A DNA stretch of 6,003 nt. It comes from an uncultured Prosthecobacter sp. Lineage in GTDB: Bacteria; Verrucomicrobiota; Verrucomicrobiia; Verrucomicrobiales; Verrucomicrobiaceae. Where the stretch lies: assembly GCA_947523045.1 (NCBI GenBank), contig CANNUR010000188.1, positions 1 to 6,003 on the forward strand. Reading direction: 5' to 3'. Positions 1 through 5,651 of this stretch are shown piece after piece. The translations under genes and the position numbers were made by a program. Numbering within the stretch: the stretch's first letter is position 1; each line of letters opens with the position of its first letter. The notes beneath the pieces are model-generated. The model saw only the letters and a list, made by a program, of their open reading frames with translations. It searched no databases and had not been told where the DNA came from.

Positions 1-1
1 G

Positions 2-1687
2 CTCAACAACATCGGCACCCGCACCTTCACCGTACTCAACAGCGGCACTGAGGCCCTGACCGGCCTCGCGGTTGCCATCAGCGGCACCGATGCCGACGAC
101 TTTCAGGCGGACCGCGCGAACCTGCCGGCCGTGCTCCAGCCCGGCGAGTCCGGCACCTTCACCATCACCTTCCAGCCGACCACCCTCGGTGCGCATCTCG
201 CCCAACTGCAGATCCTCAGCGATGACGAGGATGAAAGTCCCTACGACATTCGCCTCACGGGCATTGGCGCCGCCCCCGAATTGGTCATCGAACAACCCGC
301 CGGCACGCCCCTGCCCAGCGACTCCGCCCGCGACTTTGGCGAGGTGGCGACCAGCTACAGCAAGACCTTCAACTTCACCTTCAAAAACATCGGCACCGCC
401 GACCTCGACGGCCTTGTGGCCAGCCTTGCCGGACCGGAAGCGGCTGACTACAGTTTTCCGCCCCTGGCCTCCGACAGCCTACCGCCCGGCCAGAGCATGA
501 CCGTGGCGGTCACCTTCGCCCCCGCCGATTTCGGCGCGCGTGCCGCTGAACTGCGCGTCATCAGCAGTGTCTCGCCCGACGTGCCCTATGTCATCCACCT
601 CAACGGCACCGGCGTCCCTCCCGCCCCGGAAATCGCCCTGCGCCAACCGGCGGCGACCGAACTGCAGAGCGGCGAAGCGCGCAGCTATGGCAGTGTCGCC
701 CTCGGCTCGAGTGGCAGTCTCAGTTTTCGCCTCGACAACACCGGCACCGCCACGCTCACCGGCCTGACCCTGACCCCGGTGGGGGATCAGGCCGACGACT
801 TCGCGCCGAGCACGGACACCCTGGCCGACCTCGCCCCCGGCACCTCCGCCACCTTCACCGTCACCTTCACTCCTGGCGCGCGAGGCGCGCGCTCGGCCGA
901 ACTGCGCATCAGCAGCAATGACGCCGATGAGAACCCCTTCGTGGTGCCGCTCTCCGGCAGCGGCGTCAATCCCGAGATCGTCGTCGAACTCGTCGAACAA
1001 CCCGTCAACATCACACTCACCAGCGGCGACGGACGCGCTTTCCCCGCCACCCCCATGGGGACGCAGTCGAGCTTTCAATTCCTCGTGAAAAACACCGGTG
1101 ACGACACGCTCACAGGTCTCGCCCTCAGCCAAACCGGCACCCACACCGGCGACTTCCCGCCGGTCACCGCCGGTTTTGTCAACAGCCTGCATCCCGGCCA
1201 AACCACGAGCTTCAGCGTGATTTTCGCCCCGCTCGCCGCCGGCACCCGCACCACCACCTTGCGCCTCGCCAGCAATGATGCCGATGAAAACCCGACCCTG
1301 ATCGAGCTCTCCGGCCTTGGCACCGCGCCCGTCATCACCGTCGAAGAACCGGCAGGCAGCGCGCTTGCCTACAACGCCGCAGTGACCTTGGCTCCAGTGC
1401 TCGTGGAAACCACCGGCACCGCCCGCACCTTCACGGTCCGCAACACCGGCGGTGCGCCGCTGACCGGACTCAACGTCGCCTTCACCGCCACCAGCCCACA
1501 CAAGAGCGAGTTTGTCCTCGTTCCTCCGCCTGTAACCAGCCTGCAACCGGGTGCCAGCACGACGTTCAGCATCGCCTTCTCCCCCGACTTCGCTGGCAGC
1601 AAAAGCGCCACGGTTCGTCTTACGTCGAGTTTCCCCGCCAGCGGCGCCAACATCATGCAGGTCAACCTCGCCGCCCAAGGACTGCCC
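2..1687 (+). repeat. Tandem array of five ASH/choice-of-anchor D protein repeats (first one partial)
   Basis: Five diverged coding repeats lie within the large surface protein: 2-277 (partial), 278-628, 629-973, 974-1330 and 1331-1687. A landmark of the form N-[TSI]-G-x3-L-[TD]-G-L starts at bases 38, 386, 737, 1091 and 1442, giving a period of 348, 351, 354 and 351 bp (116-118 residues). Each unit then has a PGxSxTFxVxFxP strand, a GxRxAxLR strand, an acidic loop (DDEDESP, SNDADENP, SNDADENP in units 1, 3 and 4) and a closing LxGxG linker. Units two to five open with a strand such as ELVIEQPAG or VITVEEPAG. The repeats are conserved as protein but well diverged as DNA, so the array is old rather than a recent tandem expansion. 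The fifth unit has lost the acidic loop (SSFPASGAN). Confidence 0.85.
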
Positions 1688-3544
1688 TTGCAGCCGCTGT
1701 TCAGCCAGGCGCTCGCCTCGCGTCTCGCCATCGCCACCACCGAGCTGCGCCTCGATCCCATCGTCACGGGTGCCAATCCCAAAACCTACCGCTGGCGCAA
1801 AAATGGCAAGGAACTCAAGACCTCGACCGCCGGCCTGCTCTTCAAGTCACTGAAGACTTCCGACGCCGGCGTTTACCAGCAAACCGTCACCAACAGCTAC
1901 AGCTCAGCCACCTCCACCCCTCTCTGGCTTGCCGTCGCCGCAAAACCACCTGCCAACGTCGCCGTCAAACTCAACGGCAGCCTGACACTGGCCAGCAAGG
2001 TTACCCTGCCCCCCGGCGCCAGCGCCAGTTACCTGTGGCTGCACGAAGGCGAACCGGTCGCCGCCGGCGACGGAGTCAACGGCATCACCACAAAAACCCT
2101 CAAGATCACCGGCATCCAAGCGGAACGCGCAGGCACCTACACCTGCCAGGTGACCCTCAGCACGCCCGATGGCAGCTTCCAGGGCACTCAGGGCAACACC
2201 AGCGTGGCCGTGGTCGAGGCTCCACCCGAACTGCAGCCGTTCAGTTTCACCGATGCCCGCGTCAGCCAGGACATCACCGGCCTGCAGATCCCCTGCCTGA
2301 AAAATCCCGCCAAGTTCGCAGCCGCCGGCCTGCCGCCCGGAGTCAAGATCGACCCGCTTACCGGCATCCTCTACGGCAAACCCACCGCAGCCCGCCACGT
2401 CAAGGGCGCCCTCGTGCCCTACCAGGTGAAAATCACCGTCAGCAACCTCGCCGGCAAAGCCGTCTCCCCCCTGCTGCCCTGGACCATTCACCCGCTGCCC
2501 ACGGGCGCCGCCGGCGTCTTCAGCGGCGTGATCGGCCGCAGCGACCCCATGAATGGCGGCCTCGGCGGCACCGTCCTGCTCACCCTCACCCAGACCGGCG
2601 CCTGCAGTGGCAAACTGCTGCTCGGCGCCTCGAGTTTCGCCTTCAAGGGCAGCCTCGACGTTCCCGCCGGCGGCGGCAACCCCACGCTCTCGCTCCACAT
2701 CCCGCGCAAGGCACCGCTCGCCCCGCTCACGGTCACCGAGGCCTTGCTCGACCTGGCGGCTGGTCGCCTCGACGGCGAACTGGAGGATGGTGGCAATTCC
2801 CCCAGCGCCGCCTTCGGCGCCTGGCGGCGCGCGACGCAGACGGCTGCCGGCGTCTTCAACGCCGCCCTCACACCCGGCGGGGAAGTCTTCGAGGATGCCA
2901 CCACCCTGCCGCAGGGCGAGGGCTGGACAACCTTCAAGGTCAGCGCCAAGGCCACCGGCACCTGGGCTGGTCGCCTGGCCGATGGCAGCAGCTTCACCCA
3001 CGCGGCCCAAATCGGTGAGGATGGCCGCGCCAGCCTGTTCGCCTTGGTGCAGAACAAAACCGGCAGCTTGCTTGGCAGCGCCCGGCTGAGCGCCGGCAGC
3101 GGCGACCTCGATGGTCTCGATCTCGACTGGTTCATCCGCGCCCCGGCGACACCGCGCACCACCGGCACCTACCGCAACGGCATCCCCCTGCACGCGCTGG
3201 CGTTGGTCGGTGGACCCTACACGCCGCCGGCTGCCGGCGCGCGCCAGTTGGAACTCTACGGTGGCGGCCTCAACGACGACCTTGCCCTGCCGCTCGAAAT
3301 CACCGAGGCCCTCAAGGTGAGCGTGCCGGAAAACGCCTCCTCGCTGGTGCTCGGTTCCTTCCAGGCCAAAACCGGCCTGCTCGGCGGCAGCTTCCTCCAT
3401 GAAGGGCGCAAGGCCGTGCTTAGCGGCCTGCTGATCCCGCGCCTGCAGGGCGGTCGCGGCCATTTCCTGCTCCCGGGCACGCCGGCCCCCGGCGAAAAAG
3501 CCGCACCTTCTTGGTCGGGAGCCCTGCGTCTGACGACACCCTGA
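2..3544 (+). CDS. Large surface/exported repeat protein with choice-of-anchor D (ASH-type), Ig-like and He_PIG-type domains; 5' truncated
   Basis: This is the C-terminal 1180 residues of a giant protein. The frame is open from base 2, so the true start and any signal peptide lie upstream. The GTG at 131 sits inside a repeat and is not a credible start. Domain order, numbering from the codon at base 2: residues 1-562, five ASH/HYDIN-like beta-sandwich repeats (the first partial), each ending in a motif such as SNDADENP followed by LSGxG. Residues about 563-646, an Ig-like domain with core YRWRKNG and SDAGVYQQ. Residues about 647-742, a second Ig-like domain with RAGTYTCQV. Residues about 743-833, a He_PIG-like domain (GLPPGVKIDPLTGILYGKP). 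Residues 834-1180, a C-terminal beta-rich module. No catalytic motif, membrane segment or sorting signal such as PEP-CTERM is visible at the C-terminus (ends LRLTTP). Such proteins are usually cell-surface or secreted structural or adhesive proteins; export and function here are inferred. It stops immediately against the convergent AI-2E gene. Confidence 0.88.
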   Translation, partial: LNNIGTRTFTVLNSGTEALTGLAVAISGTDADDFQADRANLPAVLQPGESGTFTITFQPTTLGAHLAQLQILSDDEDESPYDIRLTGIGAAPELVIEQPAGTPLPSDSARDFGEVATSYSKTFNFTFKNIGTADLDGLVASLAGPEAADYSFPPLASDSLPPGQSMTVAVTFAPADFGARAAELRVISSVSPDVPYVIHLNGTGVPPAPEIALRQPAATELQSGEARSYGSVALGSSGSLSFRLDNTGTATLTGLTLTPVGDQADDFAPSTDTLADLAPGTSATFTVTFTPGARGARSAELRISSNDADENPFVVPLSGSGVNPEIVVELVEQPVNITLTSGDGRAFPATPMGTQSSFQFLVKNTGDDTLTGLALSQTGTHTGDFPPVTAGFVNSLHPGQTTSFSVIFAPLAAGTRTTTLRLASNDADENPTLIELSGLGTAPVITVEEPAGSALAYNAAVTLAPVLVETTGTARTFTVRNTGGAPLTGLNVAFTATSPHKSEFVLVPPPVTSLQPGASTTFSIAFSPDFAGSKSATVRLTSSFPASGANIMQVNLAAQGLPLQPLFSQALASRLAIATTELRLDPIVTGANPKTYRWRKNGKELKTSTAGLLFKSLKTSDAGVYQQTVTNSYSSATSTPLWLAVAAKPPANVAVKLNGSLTLASKVTLPPGASASYLWLHEGEPVAAGDGVNGITTKTLKITGIQAERAGTYTCQVTLSTPDGSFQGTQGNTSVAVVEAPPELQPFSFTDARVSQDITGLQIPCLKNPAKFAAAGLPPGVKIDPLTGILYGKPTAARHVKGALVPYQVKITVSNLAGKAVSPLLPWTIHPLPTGAAGVFSGVIGRSDPMNGGLGGTVLLTLTQTGACSGKLLLGASSFAFKGSLDVPAGGGNPTLSLHIPRKAPLAPLTVTEALLDLAAGRLDGELEDGGNSPSAAFGAWRRATQTAAGVFNAALTPGGEVFEDATTLPQGEGWTTFKVSAKATGTWAGRLADGSSFTHAAQIGEDGRASLFALVQNKTGSLLGSARLSAGSGDLDGLDLDWFIRAPATPRTTGTYRNGIPLHALALVGGPYTPPAAGARQLELYGGGLNDDLALPLEITEALKVSVPENASSLVLGSFQAKTGLLGGSFLHEGRKAVLSGLLIPRLQGGRGHFLLPGTPAPGEKAAPSWSGALRLTTP
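1688..2227 (+). other. Two tandem degenerate Ig-like domains (domain annotation inside the surface protein)
   Basis: The first domain (about 1688-1939) has the Ig core tryptophan in YRWRKNGKEL and the DxGxY signature in SDAGVYQQTV, but the cysteine expected two residues after the tyrosine is Gln and no partner cysteine is visible. The second (about 1940-2227) has YLWLHEGEPV and AGTYTCQVTL; it keeps the second cysteine but has no cysteine in the first sheet. The canonical intradomain disulfide is therefore absent from both. Boundaries are approximate and set by eye. Confidence 0.7.
2228..2500 (+). other. He_PIG/dystroglycan-cadherin-like Ig fold domain (domain annotation inside the surface protein)
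   Basis: The stretch carries the hallmark order of putative-Ig (He_PIG) domains: a strand of the form KFAAAGLPPGVKIDPLTG, then ILYGKPT, then an ITVSNLAGKA strand. In this family the phrase 'LPpGL.id..tG.i.G.Pt..G....titvtn..G' is typical. It probably acts as a rigid spacer between the Ig-like pair and the C-terminal module. Ligand or calcium binding cannot be judged from this sequence. Confidence 0.7.
2501..3541 (+). other. C-terminal beta-rich module with internal TG-x-x-G-x-L motifs (domain annotation inside the surface protein)
   Basis: About 347 residues without Ig signatures. A recurring pattern can be aligned by eye: TLTQTGACSGKLLLGASSF (protein residues from about 862), KATGTWAGRLADGSSF (from about 983) and AKTGLLGGSFLHEGRKAVL (from about 1122). 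Each is a TG turn followed by a short strand, Gly, and another strand. GVFSG and GVFNA mark the openings of the first two blocks. The final block ends in LSGLLIPRLQGGRGHFLLP, a phrase I associate from general knowledge with C-termini of verrucomicrobial and planctomycetal surface proteins. No named domain can be assigned with certainty. Confidence 0.5.
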
Positions 3545-3547
3545 TCA
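3542..3547. other. Back-to-back convergent stop codons forming the palindrome TGATCA
   Basis: The TGA ending the surface-protein gene (3542-3544) directly abuts the TGA ending the AI-2E gene on the opposite strand (3545-3547). Together they form a self-complementary hexamer, itself the core of the 10-bp palindrome CCTGATCAGG at 3540-3549. No intergenic base separates the genes, and no GC hairpin with a T tract is visible on either side, so termination must be Rho-dependent or occur inside the opposite gene. Confidence 0.85.
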
Positions 3548-4879
3548 GGCCGGCACTTCCACCGGTGGCTCCATGTTGCGGGCACCGCCCACCGTCTGGG
3601 GCGCGATGCGCGCCTGCCAGATGTAGCGACGGAACAGCACCTTGACGCTGGCGGTCATCGGCACGGCCAGGATGGCGCCGAGCAGACCGCCGAGCAGCAG
3701 GGTCCAGACCAGCACGCTGGCGATGACCGTCATCGGATGCAGGCCCACCGCCTCGCCGACGATGCGTGGCGAGATGAACAGGCCGTCGACCTGCTGCACC
3801 ACGGCAAACACCGCGGTCACAGCCAGCGGCAGCGCCCACCAGGGATCGCCGGGAATCAGGGCGCTGCCGCCCTGCACCGCACCGATCAGGACCGACGGAA
3901 TCCAGCAGAGGGCGATGCCCAGGTAGGGGATGATGCCGAGCACGCACAGGGCCAGGCCGATGAGCAGGCCGAAGTCGAGGCCGAGAACCATGAGGCCGAC
4001 TCCCGTGGCGATGCCATTGATGAAACTGACGAAGAGCTGGCCGCGGAAGAAGGCGATCAGGTAGGTGTTGATCTCGCTCAGGCAGGCCACGACCTCGTCC
4101 TTGAAGGCGCTGGCGCGCAGCGGCAGGTTGTCCGACCACTGCTCCTTGATCTTGGCGCTCTCGATCAGGAAGTAATAGAGGTAGAGCGGCACGATGATGA
4201 AGGAGAGCAGGAAGCCGAACATGCCGAGGAAACCGCCAAAGGTCGACTTGATGAACTTCCAGCCACTGGCCACCACCGCCGGCAGCGTCGTGCGCACCCA
4301 GTCGCCGGTGAGCAGGGCCTTGAAATCCAGCTCACCCTCCGCCAGCGACAAAGCCTCGTCCGCCGCGAGCTTCGCCCCCGGGCCCTCTTCCGGAAGTGGC
4401 ACCGACGGCCCGATCGACGGCGCGGACTCAAGTCCCTGCTGCAACTCGCTGCGCGTGCTGTGCGGGATCAGTTCGATGCCGTAGTCGCGCTCGACGCGCG
4501 TCGAGAAATCGAGCACGGCCGTGCGGGCCTTGACCGTGTAGGCGGGCACCTTCTTCACCAGATTGGCGGTCTGTTCGGAGAGCTTCGGCACGATCCACCA
4601 GCCGAGCCCAAAGAGCAGCGCCGAGAAAACCGCGAAGGCGAGCAGTACCGAGGGCTGGCGACGCAGGCCGCGGCGCTCCAGCCATTCCACCCCGGGTTCC
4701 AGCAGGTAGGCCAGCACGCCGGCCACGGCAAAGGGCGTCAGGATCGGCTGCAGGAAGCCGATGACCCTCGTGCCAAGCAGGATGAAGCCGACGGTCAGGG
4801 CGCCAATGATCGTGAACGACAGGGCCGTGACCGCGGTCCACAGGATGTGGCGCTGAAACGCCGTGGGCAGGTTCTTCAT
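3545..4879 (-). CDS. AI-2E/PerM family transporter-like membrane protein
   Basis: A 444-residue multispanning inner-membrane protein of the AI-2E (UPF0118/PerM) family, whose members have been linked to autoinducer-2 export, sodium/proton exchange or general efflux. The substrate cannot be read from sequence. The family pattern is clear: an N-terminal hydrophobic pair (about 15-62) including ILTPFAVAGVLAYLLEPGVEW, a third segment (about 78-97), a long extramembrane region (about 98-212), VPLYLYYFLIE at 230-240, GIIPYLG at 315-321, and the signature SPRIVGEAVGLHP at 370-382 followed by a Gly-rich last helix and AVPM (405-408). I predict seven or eight membrane segments. The start at MKNLPT is chosen because the first membrane segment follows directly; further in-frame upstream sequence is low-complexity Arg/Gly/Glu-rich and runs antisense to the HAD gene. 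No strong ribosome binding site is seen. The loop is longer than I expect for the family. Confidence 0.92.
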   Translation of the reverse strand: MKNLPTAFQRHILWTAVTALSFTIIGALTVGFILLGTRVIGFLQPILTPFAVAGVLAYLLEPGVEWLERRGLRRQPSVLLAFAVFSALLFGLGWWIVPKLSEQTANLVKKVPAYTVKARTAVLDFSTRVERDYGIELIPHSTRSELQQGLESAPSIGPSVPLPEEGPGAKLAADEALSLAEGELDFKALLTGDWVRTTLPAVVASGWKFIKSTFGGFLGMFGFLLSFIIVPLYLYYFLIESAKIKEQWSDNLPLRASAFKDEVVACLSEINTYLIAFFRGQLFVSFINGIATGVGLMVLGLDFGLLIGLALCVLGIIPYLGIALCWIPSVLIGAVQGGSALIPGDPWWALPLAVTAVFAVVQQVDGLFISPRIVGEAVGLHPMTVIASVLVWTLLLGGLLGAILAVPMTASVKVLFRRYIWQARIAPQTVGGARNMEPPVEVPA

Positions 4880-5008
4880 GATCGGCTCGGGAGGGACGGG
4901 GTTTTTATACTCCGCCGCGCGCCGCCCGCCTAGTGGAAAAAGCCCGCGCTTTCGGAACGCGGATTTCCTTTGCCGGCGCCCCCTTTTCCCGTTTCTTGAC
5001 CGTCCCTC
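4880..5008. promoter_or_regulatory. Divergent intergenic region between the AI-2E and HAD genes, with a candidate two-way -10 patch
   Basis: This 129-bp region must hold the start signals for at least the AI-2E gene and probably the HAD/AsmA-like pair. Its clearest AT-rich patch is at 4902-4911 in an otherwise GC-rich context. On the + strand it reads TATACT (4906-4911) and on the - strand TATAAA (4909 to 4904), each a near match to a sigma-70-type -10. No matching -35 element or extended -10 TG is visible at the usual spacing on either strand. If used, the leaders would be about 18 nt for AI-2E and about 90 nt for HAD. Assignment as a promoter is inference from position and composition. Confidence 0.35.
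4944..4962. other. Small GC hairpin in the divergent intergenic region
   Basis: CCGCG (4944-4948) and CGCGG (4958-4962) can form a 5-bp all-GC stem around a 9-base loop. On the - strand the stem is followed after two bases by TTTTT (4941 to 4937), which resembles a weak intrinsic terminator. On the + strand it is followed by ATTTCCTTT and would lie in the HAD leader. The stem is short, and no - strand gene upstream in the window would need a terminator here, so its function is uncertain. Confidence 0.25.
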
Positions 5009-5599
5009 ATGCTGTCCATCCCCGACCATCCCTTCCGCGCCTTCATCTTCGACTGCGACGGCACCCTCGTCGATTCCATGCCGCTGCACTACCAGGCCTG
5101 GACCGCCTCGCTCACGCACCACCGCGCGCCCTTCGATTTCACCGAAGACTATTTCTATTCCATGGCCGGCGTGCGCGAGCAGGACGTGGTCGCCCTGCTC
5201 AACGAGCAGCACGGCACCGACATCGATCCCGACGCCGTGGCGGAAACCAAGGCCGGGCTGTTCCGCGAGTTCATCCCGCAGGTGCCGGCGGTGCGTCCGG
5301 TCGCCGACTTTGCCCGCTCCCTGCACGGCCGTCACCCGCTCGCGGTCGCCTCGGGCAGCGAGGAACCGCTCGTGCGCGCCTGCCTGGAGGCGAACGATCT
5401 GCTGCACCTGTTCGACACCATTGTCACGCCTCGCAACGTCGCGCGCGGCAAGCCGGCGCCCGACATGTTCCTGCTGGCCGCCGAACGCCTCGGCGTCGCC
5501 CCCGAAGACTGCCTGGTTCTGGAGGACGGCCAGTCCGGCATCGACGCCGCCAAGGCCGCCGGCATGCAGTGGGTTTACATCCCGCGCAGCCTCCGCTGA
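5009..5599 (+). CDS. HAD-superfamily hydrolase, YqaB/beta-phosphoglucomutase-like
   Basis: A 196-residue cytoplasmic HAD enzyme of the subfamily with an alpha-helical cap after motif I. All four HAD motifs are present: motif I FDCDGTLVDS with the nucleophile Asp15 and general acid/base Asp17; motif II ASGS with Ser115; motif III GKPAPD with Lys148; motif IV LEDGQSGIDAA with Glu172 and Asp173 for magnesium. The cap begins with MPLHYQAW; a His plus AW at this spot is shared by beta-phosphoglucomutase and by E. coli YqaB (a fructose-1-phosphate/6-phosphogluconate phosphatase). The run from LHGRHPLAV through KPAPDMFLLAAERLGV and AAGM resembles YqaB most closely, and the length also fits (YqaB is about 188 residues). 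The cap stretch MAGVREQDVVALL partly recalls the substrate-binding loop of beta-phosphoglucomutase, so phosphatase versus mutase is unresolved. The ATG at 5009 leaves only eight residues before the first strand and has no clear ribosome binding site. Confidence 0.9.
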   Translation: MLSIPDHPFRAFIFDCDGTLVDSMPLHYQAWTASLTHHRAPFDFTEDYFYSMAGVREQDVVALLNEQHGTDIDPDAVAETKAGLFREFIPQVPAVRPVADFARSLHGRHPLAVASGSEEPLVRACLEANDLLHLFDTIVTPRNVARGKPAPDMFLLAAERLGVAPEDCLVLEDGQSGIDAAKAAGMQWVYIPRSLR

Positions 5600-5651
5600 G
5601 CCGTCACTGCGGCCTTGCATGGACGCCCCACGACAGGCAGGTTGACGAGCC

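Noticed and set aside
131..133. GTG at 131 as the start of the large surface protein
   Set aside because: The same frame is open to base 2, and the sequence before the GTG completes the first repeat unit with the expected landmark motif at base 38.
479..1678. Long open frame on the - strand opposite the surface-protein repeats
   Set aside because: Its translation is Gly/Ala/Arg/Glu-rich low-complexity sequence with no domain. The + strand frame has clear repeat domains, and the openness follows from high GC content and the codon pattern of the opposite strand.
1904..3463. 519-codon open frame on the - strand opposite the Ig/He_PIG/C-terminal region
   Set aside because: Same compositional artefact: Gly/Ala-rich translation with no recognisable motif, entirely antisense to a frame with convincing Ig-like and He_PIG-like motifs.
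3490..3503. Possible - strand terminator after the AI-2E gene, with a T run at 3499-3495
   Set aside because: The T run lies inside the loop of a 4-bp CGGC/GCCG pairing rather than after a stem, so it does not have intrinsic-terminator geometry.
3737..4933. 398-codon open frame on the + strand antisense to the AI-2E gene
   Set aside because: The translation is Gln/Arg/Glu/His-rich without hydrophobic core patterns. The - strand frame encodes clear membrane segments and AI-2E signature motifs.
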